DNA of 5,938 bases, taken from Pseudomonadota bacterium. Lineage in GTDB: Bacteria > Pseudomonadota > Alphaproteobacteria > Acetobacterales > Acetobacteraceae. A model generated the notes under the pieces. That model saw nothing but the letters and a program-made list of their open reading frames with translations, was not told the DNA's origin and did no database searches. Below, in pieces: positions 1 through 5,938 of this stretch. A program made the translations under genes and the position numbers. The number at the start of each line of letters is the position of its first letter. The stretch's first letter is position 1. Location: contig JAKBCD010000143.1 of NCBI GenBank assembly GCA_021808205.1, positions 1 through 5,938 of the forward strand, in the 5' to 3' direction.

Positions 1-394
1 CTTCTCCTTCGCGCTGGTTGACGGCAAGTACCACGACGTCGATTCGTCCGCGCTGGCGTTCGAAATCGCCGCCAAGGCCTGCTTCCGCGAAGGCATGAAG
101 AAGGCCGGCCCGGTGATTCTGGAGCCGATCATGGATGTGGAAGTGACCACCCCGAACGACCATGTGGGCGACGTTGTGGGCGACCTCAACCGCCGCCGCG
201 GCATGATCCAGAACCAGGAGGCTTCCGGTTCCACGGTTATCGTGCGCGCGCATGTGCCGCTGAAGGAAATGTTCGGCTACATCTCCAACCTGCGCTCCAT
301 GACCAAGGGCCGCGCGAGCTTCACCATGCAGTTCCACCATTATGATCCGGTGCCGCGAAACGTGGCCGACGAGATTATGGCCAAGAGCGCGTAA
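1..394 (+). CDS. fusA: Elongation factor G, C-terminal part (partial, 5' end outside window)
   Basis: This is the 3' end of the gene for the ribosomal translocase EF-G, the GTPase that moves tRNA and mRNA through the ribosome after peptide bond formation and helps RRF recycle ribosomes. The frame is open from base 2 and gives 130 residues before a TAA at 392-394, against roughly 690-700 for the full protein. The visible part covers the end of domain IV ([16 protein letters not shown]) and domain V (EPIMDVEV, then [38 protein letters not shown] and the end [13 protein letters not shown]). These are classic EF-G wording, with no sign of decay. The GTPase domain is off the window. A strong terminator follows 26 bases after the stop, and tuf is not the next gene, so either the str operon ends here or this fusA stands apart. 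A second EF-G copy cannot be excluded without the N-terminal part. Confidence 0.96.
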   Translation, partial: FSFALVDGKYHDVDSSALAFEIAAKACFREGMKKAGPVILEPIMDVEVTTPNDHVGDVVGDLNRRRGMIQNQEASGSTVIVRAHVPLKEMFGYISNLRSMTKGRASFTMQFHHYDPVPRNVADEIMAKSA

Positions 395-420
395 TACCGC
401 GCTCCGGCATTGCGTTTCTA

Positions 421-452
421 AAGGGGCGTGGAGTTTTCCACGCCCCTTTTTT
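421..452 (+). terminator. Intrinsic terminator of fusA
   Basis: A perfect 12-bp stem (421-432 with 437-448, core GGGGCGTGGA / TCCACGCCCC) closes a 4-base GTTT loop. A run of six T residues at 447-452 overlaps the stem end and forms the U-tract. It lies 26 bases after the fusA stop and only 23 bases before the next start codon, and is oriented to stop fusA transcription. There is no U-tract on the other strand, so it looks one-directional. Confidence 0.92.
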
Positions 453-463
453 CTTGACGGCGG

Positions 464-470
464 AAAGGAG
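464..470 (+). promoter_or_regulatory. Ribosome binding site of the DUF2142 gene
   Basis: AAAGGAG ends 5 bases before the ATG at 476 and is a good Shine-Dalgarno match. It supports the 476 start over a TTG in another frame at 454. No -10 element is recognisable between the fusA terminator and this site. Confidence 0.75.
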
Positions 471-475
471 AGGCG

Positions 476-1909
476 ATGAGGCGGCGCAGGGCGGGGGTTG
501 GCGAGGCTGGGTTTCTGCCGTTTCTGTTTCTGGCCTGCGCCTTGCCGGTGCTGGCGCTCACCGCGCTGCTGACACCGCCTGGGCAGTCCCCGGACGAGCC
601 CGCGCATCTGGTGCGCGCCGAGAGCCTGCTGCACGGCGCGCTGCTGCTGATGCGAAAACCGCGTTTCGACCCTGGCTCTGGCAAAATGGACGAGCAGGTG
701 GGGATGAAAATAGATGCCGGGCTGCTGGAGGCCGGGTTTGGGATAACCACACAAATTGATGGCCGCCCCGTGGTGACCGCCGCCAATGCGGCCCAGTTAC
801 GCCAGATCCCTTGGGCGCATCAGCGGATTTTCGCGGGCATTCCCAATACCGCCACCTATTTCCCGCTGGCTTATCTTCCGCCCGCCATTGGGCTGGGGGT
901 GGGCAAGCTGTTGGGTGCCTCACCGTTTACCTGCGTTATTCTTGCCCGGCTGGCGGATGCCGCGGCGTATCTGATGATTGGTGCAGCGGCACTGGCGGTG
1001 GCGGCCTATGGGCGAGCGCTGTTGCTGGCGGTGCTGCTGCTGCCGATGAGCCTGTTTCTTGGCGCCACTCTGGACCAGGACGGGATTTTGGTTGCACTGA
1101 CCTGCCTTGCCTGCGCCGGGATAACACGCGGTACGCCGGGCGGGCGGAGGCTGGGGTTTGCCGCTTTCCTGGTGGTGCTTTTGGCAAAGCCGCCGTATCT
1201 GCCGTTGCTGGGGCTGTTTGCCCTGCCGCTAGCCTGGCCGGGTTTCTGGCGCCGGGCGGGGGAGGTTATACTCGCCAGCTTGCCGGTGCTGATCTGGGCC
1301 GCCATGATTGTGCTGTTCGTTACGGTGCCTTTTGGTAAGCCGCCGTATCATCCGGGACCGCTCTTCACCGGTGCGAATGTGTTGATGGATCACACCAACA
1401 CCGCAGCCAATCTGCATATATTGCTGGCTGACAAGGCGCGCTTTGTGACCTTGCCCGTGCATACGTTGGTGCTATGGGGGGCTGCTAAGCTGGCGGAAAT
1501 GGTTGGCGTGCTTGGGCTTCTGCAAGTCACGTTTCCGCACTGGTTTTATGGGCTGTGGTGGGGCGCTGTGGTGGCTGCCTGGCTGGGCGGCTTTGTTTCG
1601 CCGAGGCCAAACCCGCTGCCTTTGCGGGTTTGCCTGCTGAACGGGGCGGTGGTTCTGGCCGTGATCATCCTTACCGCGTGGCTGATTATGATTTCCTTTT
1701 ACCTCAGTTGGACCAATGTGGGGATGGATTTCATAGACGGGTTGCAGGGCCGCTACGCGCTGCTGCTGCTGCCTTTTCTGCTGTTTGCCGCCCCGGCGCT
1801 GGGCGGCTGGCTGCCAGAATGGGTGGCCGCCTTGCCTGTGTTGCTGATGGGCGGGTTGGATATTGGTTATATTCCTTTGAAAATCATGTTGTTTTATTAT
1901 TTTCATTGA
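476..1909 (+). CDS. DUF2142 family polytopic membrane protein (probable GT-C-like glycosyltransferase)
   Basis: The 477-residue protein is very hydrophobic, with about ten candidate membrane helices, for example near residues 13-33, 131-147, 152-195, 203-215, 226-253, 263-283, 325-350, 355-373, 386-410 and 427-462. It carries wording typical of DUF2142 (PF09913): SPDEPAH at 38-44 in the first outer loop, YFPLAYLPPAIGL at 128-140, ATLDQDG at 197-203, LLAKPPYLPLL at 235-245, and GLQGRYALLLLP at 422-433 near the C-terminus. An acidic motif after the first helix followed by many helices resembles GT-C transferases that use lipid-linked sugars; that activity is inference, since the family is largely uncharacterised. 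The start is set by a good ribosome binding site. The next gene on the same strand encodes a DPM1-like glycosyltransferase, a fitting donor-making partner. TTG leucine codons are common, as in weakly expressed genes, and the last 50 coding bases are markedly AT-rich. The family call is fairly secure, the function is not. Confidence 0.85.
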   Translation: MRRRRAGVGEAGFLPFLFLACALPVLALTALLTPPGQSPDEPAHLVRAESLLHGALLLMRKPRFDPGSGKMDEQVGMKIDAGLLEAGFGITTQIDGRPVVTAANAAQLRQIPWAHQRIFAGIPNTATYFPLAYLPPAIGLGVGKLLGASPFTCVILARLADAAAYLMIGAAALAVAAYGRALLLAVLLLPMSLFLGATLDQDGILVALTCLACAGITRGTPGGRRLGFAAFLVVLLAKPPYLPLLGLFALPLAWPGFWRRAGEVILASLPVLIWAAMIVLFVTVPFGKPPYHPGPLFTGANVLMDHTNTAANLHILLADKARFVTLPVHTLVLWGAAKLAEMVGVLGLLQVTFPHWFYGLWWGAVVAAWLGGFVSPRPNPLPLRVCLLNGAVVLAVIILTAWLIMISFYLSWTNVGMDFIDGLQGRYALLLLPFLLFAAPALGGWLPEWVAALPVLLMGGLDIGYIPLKIMLFYYFH

Positions 1910-1916
1910 GCAACAT

Positions 1917-1931
1917 AACAGCCGGGCTGTT
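1917..1931 (+). repeat. Intercistronic inverted repeat A
   Basis: AACAGCCGGGCTGTT is a perfect odd palindrome of 7 + 1 + 7 bases, starting 8 bases after the DUF2142 stop. As RNA it can form a 6-bp stem with a 3-base loop. There is no T-run after it, so it is not a standard terminator. It could be an RNA stem or a protein binding site; the sequence does not decide. Confidence 0.5.
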
Positions 1932-1948
1932 GCGGTTTGCACGAATTG

Positions 1949-1966
1949 TGCTCATGAAAATGAGCA
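1949..1966 (+). repeat. Intercistronic hairpin B with GAAA tetraloop
   Basis: TGCTCATGAAAATGAGCA folds into a perfect 7-bp stem closed by a GAAA loop, which belongs to the stable GNRA class. It ends 10 bases before the ATG at 1977 and 46 before the ATG at 2013. No U-tract follows. A role in mRNA stability or translation of the glycosyltransferase is possible but inferred. Confidence 0.5.
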
Positions 1967-2012
1967 TGTTAAAGATATGATTCAGTTACATATGGGCGCA
2001 ACAGGTTGGCAA

Positions 2013-2957
2013 ATGTCTAACGCCAGAATCGCGGTTTTAATTCCCTGCTATAACGAAGAGGTCGCCATCGGCCAGGTGGTGCGGGATTTTGCCGCCGCTT
2101 TGCCCGCCGCCTCGATTTTCGTTTACGACAATAACTCAAAGGACCGTACGCGCGAGGTGGCGGCCCTGGCGGGGGCGATGGTGCGCACCGAAACGCTGCA
2201 GGGTAAGGGGCATGTCGTGCGGCGGATGTTTTCAGACATCGAGGCCGATGCTTATGTGCTTGTGGATGGCGACGGCACCTATGACGCCGCGGCAGCGCCG
2301 GAGATGGTAAGGCGTTTGCTGGCCGAACAGCTCGACATGGTGAATGCGCAACGGATTGAGATGGAAGGCGAGGGCCCAGTGGGCGCCTACCGCCGTGGCC
2401 ACCGCACCGGCAACCGGGTGCTCACCGGCTTGGTGCGCTGTGTGTTTGGCGACCGGATCAAGGACATGCTTTCCGGCTACCGCGTGTTCTCCCGCCGGTT
2501 CGTGAAAACCTTTCCGGCGCTGGCTTCAGGCTTTGAAACCGAGACGGAATTTACCATCCATGCGCTGGATATGTGGATGCCAATTGCCGAGGTGCCGACA
2601 AAGTACCGCGAGCGCCCGCCGGGCTCGGTTTCCAAGCTGCGCACCTATTCCGATGGGTTCCGTATTCTTAACACCATCATCAAACTGGTGAAGGAGGAAC
2701 GGCCCTTGCAGTTTTTCTCCATCGCCGGGGCCGTTCTGCTGGTGCTGGGCGTGTTGGTCGCGCTGCCCGTGCTGATAACCTACGCCCGCACCGGGCTGGT
2801 GCCGCGTCTGCCCACGGCTGTTTTGGCCATGGGCTGCGTGGTGGTGGCGTTTCTGGCTTTCACCTGCGGGTTGATTCTGGATTCAGTGGCGCGCGGGCGG
2901 CGCGAGGCCAAGCGGCTGGCCTATTTGGCCGTGCCGCGCTGGACCCCGGAAGACTAG
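2013..2957 (+). CDS. Family 2 glycosyltransferase, DPM1-like, with two C-terminal membrane helices
   Basis: The protein is 314 residues from the ATG at 2013. Residues 5-220 form a GT2 (GT-A fold) domain: [12 protein letters not shown] at the start, DNNSKDRT at 39-46, the metal and nucleotide-sugar binding DGD at 85-87, [14 protein letters not shown] at 150-163, [14 protein letters not shown] at 174-187 and the basic stretch [14 protein letters not shown] at 199-212. Two membrane helices follow near 232-257 and 267-291, then a basic cytoplasmic tail. This layout is known from enzymes that move a sugar from a nucleotide donor to dolichyl or undecaprenyl phosphate on the inner membrane face; the actual sugar is unknown. 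ATGs at 1977 and 1992 would add 12 or 7 residues. I prefer 2013 because family members begin just before the [12 protein letters not shown] strand and a modest AGG lies 7 bases upstream. It follows the DUF2142 gene by 103 bases and probably supplies its lipid-linked donor. The TAG stop overlaps the alaS stop on the other strand. Confidence 0.88.
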   Translation: MSNARIAVLIPCYNEEVAIGQVVRDFAAALPAASIFVYDNNSKDRTREVAALAGAMVRTETLQGKGHVVRRMFSDIEADAYVLVDGDGTYDAAAAPEMVRRLLAEQLDMVNAQRIEMEGEGPVGAYRRGHRTGNRVLTGLVRCVFGDRIKDMLSGYRVFSRRFVKTFPALASGFETETEFTIHALDMWMPIAEVPTKYRERPPGSVSKLRTYSDGFRILNTIIKLVKEERPLQFFSIAGAVLLVLGVLVALPVLITYARTGLVPRLPTAVLAMGCVVVAFLAFTCGLILDSVARGRREAKRLAYLAVPRWTPED

Positions 2958-2970
2958 GACGCCAGCGCGG
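2934..2970. terminator. Hairpin spanning the convergent gene ends, candidate bidirectional terminator
   Basis: A perfect 9-bp stem (CCGCGCTGG at 2934-2942 with CCAGCGCGG at 2962-2970) encloses a 19-base loop that holds both stop codons of the glycosyltransferase gene and alaS. The stem is coding in both genes. On the + strand it is followed by ATTTAAT, a poor U-tract; on the - strand there is none. It is therefore a weak candidate for intrinsic termination in the + direction and perhaps a 3' end stabiliser. No other terminator is visible for either gene. Confidence 0.4.
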
Positions 2971-5584
2971 ATTTAATCGCCGTCAGCGCCGCATTGGCCT
3001 GCGCGGCACTGGGTGCGCCCGCCTGCGCTACCGCCTTGTTGCCGCCGCCGCCTTGCCCGCCAGCGGCAGTTGCACCAGCGCGCACCAGTTCCACGGCGCT
3101 GTGGGATTGGTCGTCTGACACCGCCACCACGATGGCGGTTTTCTGCTCGGCGGTGGAGATGAGCGCCACAACGCCGCTGCCGAGCTTCTTCAGCAGGTCG
3201 GTTGCGATGGGGCGCAGCTCCTTGGCGGAAATGTCACCCACATTGCGCAGGATGGCGCGGGTGCCGTTGATGTCCTCCGCCTCAGAAGCGGTGGCCAGCA
3301 CCAGCTTTCTTTGCAATTCGGCCACTTGCCGCTCTAGCCGTTTCTTGTCTTCCTGCAGCTGGGTGATGCGGCTGGGAAGCTCGGCGGCGGGAGCCTTGAT
3401 GCTGGCGGCGGCTTCGGCCAGCAGCTTGGCCTCGTTTTCCACCTCGGCCACGGCAGCCTCGCCGGCCACGGCCTCGATCCGGCGGATGCCCGCCGAGACG
3501 GCGCCTTCAGAAACAATGCGGAACAGCCCGATATCGCCCGTGCGGGCCACATGGGTGCCGCCGCACAGCTCGATAGACCAGGCGGATTTGGCGTCATCCG
3601 CGCCGCCCATGGAAACCACGCGCACTTCATCGCCGTATTTCTCGCCGAACAGCGCCATGGCGCCCAGCTTCACGGCTTCTTCCGGCGTCATCAGGCGGGT
3701 GGTGACCTCACTATTCTGGCGGATATGCGCGTTAACCTCGCGCTCCACCGCCGCCAATTCCTCGGCCGTGACCGGGCGGGGCTGGGAGATGTCGAACCGC
3801 AGACGGTCCGGCGCGTTGAGCGAGCCTTTTTGGCTGACATGCGCGCCGAGGGCGCGGCGCAAAGCCTCGTGCAGTAAGTGCGTGGCGGAATGATGCGCGC
3901 GGATTTTGCCGCGGCGTTCATGGTCCACCGCCGCCACTACGGGCTGAGCCACGCGGGCGGTGCCAGCCTCTACCACGCCGACATGCACGAAAAGCGAGCC
4001 TAGCTTTTTCTGGGTGTCGGTGATGCGGACACGCAGATTGTCCGGCCCGGTGATGAAGCCCGTATCCCCCACCTGGCCGCCGCTTTCGGCGTAAAACGGT
4101 GTCTGGTTGAGGATGACGTAAACACTCTGGCCGGGCAGGGCGTCGTTGGCGGGCTGGCCATCCACCACCAGGGCGGTGATGGTGCCCTCGGCGGTTTCAG
4201 TGGAGTAGCCGAGGAATTCCGTGCCGCCGAGCTTTTCGTTCAGCTCGAACCAAACGGTTTCGGTCGCGGCATCGCCGGAACCGGCCCAGGCGGCGCGGGC
4301 ACGGGCGCGCTGCTCAGCCATGGCCTCGTTGAAGCCATCCACATCCACGCTCTTGCCCTCTTCGCGCAGCGCGTCCTGTGTCAGGTCCAGCGGGAAGCCG
4401 TAAGTGTCGTAAAGCTTGAACGCCACGGCACCCGGCAGGGCGCCGCCTTCGGCCAGGCTGGCGGTTTCATCCCGCAGGAGGGAGATGCCGCGGTCCAGCA
4501 GGGCGCGGAAGCGGTTTTCCTCAAGCTGCAAGGTTTCGGTAATCAGCGCCTCGGCTTGGTTCAGTTCCGGGAAGGCCTGGCCCATCTGGCGGGTGAGGGC
4601 GGGTACCAGCCGATACATCAGTGGCTCCTTGGCACCCATCATATGCGCATGGCGCATGGCGCGGCGCATGATGCGGCGGAGCACATAGCCACGGCCTTCA
4701 TTGGAAGGCAGCACGCCATCGGCAATGAGGAAGGAGGCGGAGCGCAGATGGTCCGCCACCACGCGGTGGCTGGTTTTGAACGCACCGTCTGGCCCTTGGC
4801 CGGCTGCCTCGGCGGAGGCGAGGATGAGGGCGCGCAGCGTGTCCGTGTCGTAATTGTCGTGCTTGCCTTGCAGGATGGCGGCGAAACGCTCCAGCCCCAT
4901 GCCGGTATCGATCGACGGGCGGGGCAGGGGTGTGCGCGTGCCGGGCGGGCCTTCCTCGTACTGCATGAACACGAGGTTCCAAATTTCGATGAAGCGGTCG
5001 CCGTCCTCATCCGGGGAGCCCGGCGGGCCGCCGGGGATGGATGGGCCGTGGTCGTAGAAAATCTCTGAGCATGGGCCGCAGGGGCCGGTGTCACCCATGC
5101 GCCAGAAATTATCGTCGGTGGGGATGCGGATGATCCGCTCATCCGGCAAATCGGCTATTTTGGACCATAGTGCGGCGGCTTCATCGTCCGTGTGGTACAC
5201 GGTGACCAGCAGTTTTTCCTTATCCAGCCCGAAATCCTTGGTCAGCAGGGTCCAGGCGTGAAGGATGGCCTGTTCCTTGAAATAATCGCCGAAAGAGAAA
5301 TTCCCCAGCATTTCAAAGAAAGTGTGGTGGCGGGCGGTGTAGCCCACATTGTCGAGGTCGTTATGCTTGCCACCGGCGCGCACGCATTTTTGGCTGGAGG
5401 TGGCGCGCACATAGGGGCGCTTTTCCTGCCCGGTGAACACATTCTTGAACGGCACCATGCCCGCGTTTGTGAACAGCAAGGTGGGGTCGTTGCGCGGTAC
5501 CAAAGGTGCAGAGGGCACAACCTGATGGCCGTTGCGGCCGAAATAATTCAGGAAGGTGGCGCGGATATCGTTACTGGAGACCAT
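2954..5584 (-). CDS. alaS: Alanyl-tRNA synthetase (complete)
   Basis: This is class IIc alanyl-tRNA synthetase, which activates alanine with ATP, charges tRNA-Ala and clears mischarged Ser/Gly-tRNA-Ala in the cytoplasm. At 876 residues it has the usual full bacterial length. The catalytic core fills about 1-240, with [17 protein letters not shown] at 56-72, [18 protein letters not shown] at 86-103, [11 protein letters not shown] at 165-175 and motif 3 GMGLERFA at 228-235. The tRNA-recognition region holds [18 protein letters not shown] at 297-314. The editing domain has [11 protein letters not shown] at 499-509 and the zinc ligands of HSATH (H565, H569) and CGGTH (C674, H678), so editing looks intact. 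A short coiled coil lies near 730-762, and the C-Ala domain carries the glycine-rich GGQGGGGNK at 842-850. The ATG at 5584 gives the normal N-terminus (MVSSNDIR) but has no recognisable Shine-Dalgarno. recA lies 59 bases upstream on the same strand. The TAG stop overlaps the convergent glycosyltransferase stop. Confidence 0.98.
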   Translation of the reverse strand: MVSSNDIRATFLNYFGRNGHQVVPSAPLVPRNDPTLLFTNAGMVPFKNVFTGQEKRPYVRATSSQKCVRAGGKHNDLDNVGYTARHHTFFEMLGNFSFGDYFKEQAILHAWTLLTKDFGLDKEKLLVTVYHTDDEAAALWSKIADLPDERIIRIPTDDNFWRMGDTGPCGPCSEIFYDHGPSIPGGPPGSPDEDGDRFIEIWNLVFMQYEEGPPGTRTPLPRPSIDTGMGLERFAAILQGKHDNYDTDTLRALILASAEAAGQGPDGAFKTSHRVVADHLRSASFLIADGVLPSNEGRGYVLRRIMRRAMRHAHMMGAKEPLMYRLVPALTRQMGQAFPELNQAEALITETLQLEENRFRALLDRGISLLRDETASLAEGGALPGAVAFKLYDTYGFPLDLTQDALREEGKSVDVDGFNEAMAEQRARARAAWAGSGDAATETVWFELNEKLGGTEFLGYSTETAEGTITALVVDGQPANDALPGQSVYVILNQTPFYAESGGQVGDTGFITGPDNLRVRITDTQKKLGSLFVHVGVVEAGTARVAQPVVAAVDHERRGKIRAHHSATHLLHEALRRALGAHVSQKGSLNAPDRLRFDISQPRPVTAEELAAVEREVNAHIRQNSEVTTRLMTPEEAVKLGAMALFGEKYGDEVRVVSMGGADDAKSAWSIELCGGTHVARTGDIGLFRIVSEGAVSAGIRRIEAVAGEAAVAEVENEAKLLAEAAASIKAPAAELPSRITQLQEDKKRLERQVAELQRKLVLATASEAEDINGTRAILRNVGDISAKELRPIATDLLKKLGSGVVALISTAEQKTAIVVAVSDDQSHSAVELVRAGATAAGGQGGGGNKAVAQAGAPSAAQANAALTAIKSALAS

Positions 5585-5592
5585 GGCGCTGG

Positions 5593-5629
5593 ATTACAGG
5601 GCGGAAGGGTTTTCGCCAAGTCCGCCCTG
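5593..5629 (-). promoter_or_regulatory. Inverted repeat and weak promoter-like pair in the recA-alaS gap
   Basis: Within the 59-base gap, 5597-5605 and 5621-5629 form a perfect 9-bp inverted repeat (CAGGGCGGA / TCCGCCCTG) with a 15-base loop. It ends 12 bases before the alaS ATG and has no U-tract, so it is not a clear recA terminator. Read on the - strand, TTGGCG (5619-5614) and TGTAAT (5598-5593) are 15 bases apart and match -35/-10 elements at 4/6 and 5/6 positions; the spacing is short. E. coli AlaRS is known to repress its own gene by binding a palindrome near the transcription start, so an operator role is conceivable. All functional readings here are inference. Confidence 0.3.
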
Positions 5630-5643
5630 GTCCGGTTCGGCGT

Positions 5644-5938
5644 TTAATCGTCCCCGCCATCCTCACCGCCGTCGGCGGCCATCAGTGCATCGGCGATGGC
5701 GGCCGATTGGTCGCGGATTTTTTTCTCGATTGCATCCGCCATTTTGGGGTTGTCCCGCAGGAACTGCTTGGCGTTCTCCCGCCCCTGGCCGATGCGCTGG
5801 CTGTCGTAAGAGAACCAGGCGCCGGATTTCTCCACCACGCCGGCCTTCACGCCAAGATCCACCAGCTCACCGGTTTTAGAAATGCCCTCGCCGAACATGA
5901 TGTCGAATTCCACTTGCCGGAAGGGGGGGGCAAGCTTG
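5644..5938 (-). CDS. recA: RecA recombinase, C-terminal part (partial, 5' end outside window)
   Basis: This is the 3' end of the gene for RecA, the ATP-dependent strand-exchange protein that also triggers LexA self-cleavage in the SOS response. The frame is open to the window edge and gives 97 residues before TAA at 5646-5644. It reads [18 protein letters not shown], then [20 protein letters not shown] and [14 protein letters not shown], which are near-invariant RecA wording, then a C-terminal domain and the acidic tail EDGGDD, which in RecA tempers DNA binding. The frame continues upstream of an internal GTG (valine) at 5913, which is not a start. The ATPase core, promoter and any LexA box lie off the window. 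alaS follows 59 bases downstream on the same strand with no recX between them, a common alphaproteobacterial order, and no strong terminator separates the two. An 8-C run codes for part of Ala-Pro-Pro. Confidence 0.97.
   Translation of the reverse strand, partial: KLAPPFRQVEFDIMFGEGISKTGELVDLGVKAGVVEKSGAWFSYDSQRIGQGRENAKQFLRDNPKMADAIEKKIRDQSAAIADALMAADGGEDGGDD

Noticed and set aside
1472..1942. A 156-codon open frame on the - strand opposite the DUF2142 gene
   Set aside because: Its Gln/Arg/Pro/His-rich product is what the reverse complement of leucine-rich membrane-helix codons gives, and no ribosome binding site or family wording is visible.
1910..2012. A small gene or small RNA in the gap before the glycosyltransferase
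   Set aside because: No small frame has both a ribosome binding site and a plausible product, and no promoter plus terminator pair is visible; only the hairpins can be supported.
2994..3893. A 299-codon open frame on the + strand opposite alaS
   Set aside because: It lies entirely antisense to a fully conserved alaS, its product is low-complexity Ser/Ala/Thr/Arg text with no recognisable domain, and long antisense frames are usual opposite GC-rich genes.
4638..4682. Repeated GCGCATGG-like units
   Set aside because: They are codon-level repetition in the conserved AlaRS stretch [12 protein letters not shown], not a DNA repeat element.
5556..5879. A + strand open frame across the alaS start, the gap and recA
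   Set aside because: The product is Arg/Pro-rich text antisense to recA and the alaS start, without domain signal, so it is a frame shadow.
5905..5937. EcoRI (GAATTC) and HindIII (AAGCTT) sites near the window edge, a possible cloning junction
   Set aside because: The RecA frame runs correctly through both sites with expected residues ([12 protein letters not shown]), so they are native coding sequence.

Overview
The window is GC-rich bacterial chromosome with three housekeeping genes and a two-gene glycosylation unit. The housekeeping proteins (EF-G, alanyl-tRNA synthetase, RecA) and the direct recA-alaS adjacency without recX fit an alphaproteobacterium. The EF-G and AlaRS wording suggests Rhodospirillales/Acetobacteraceae, but that narrower placement is a guess from memory of the families.

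Layout from left to right: the 3' end of fusA (+, 1-394, 5' end outside the window); a strong intrinsic terminator (421-452); a DUF2142-family polytopic membrane protein (+, 476-1909); an AT-rich, hairpin-rich gap (1910-2012); a family 2 glycosyltransferase with two C-terminal membrane helices (+, 2013-2957, alternative start 1977); complete alaS (-, 5584-2954); a 59-base gap with an inverted repeat; and the 3' end of recA (-, 5938-5644, 5' end outside the window). The glycosyltransferase and alaS are convergent, and their stop codons share one CTAG. There is no gene-free stretch longer than about 100 bases.

The two middle genes probably work together. The DPM1-like glycosyltransferase would load a sugar from a nucleotide donor onto a polyprenyl phosphate. 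The DUF2142 protein, which resembles membrane GT-C transferases, would use or handle that lipid-linked sugar for a surface glycan. This is inference from family resemblance and adjacency; sugar and acceptor cannot be read from the sequence. fusA serves translation elongation, alaS charges tRNA-Ala, and recA serves recombination and SOS induction.

I see no CRISPR array, mobile element, tRNA/rRNA or defence-type system, and nothing that amounts to a clearly undescribed system. The most interesting signals are small and regulatory: a hairpin bracketing the shared convergent stop codons, two tandem hairpins with a possible closing stem between the DUF2142 and glycosyltransferase genes, and an inverted repeat with a promoter-like pair just upstream of an alaS start that lacks a Shine-Dalgarno sequence.
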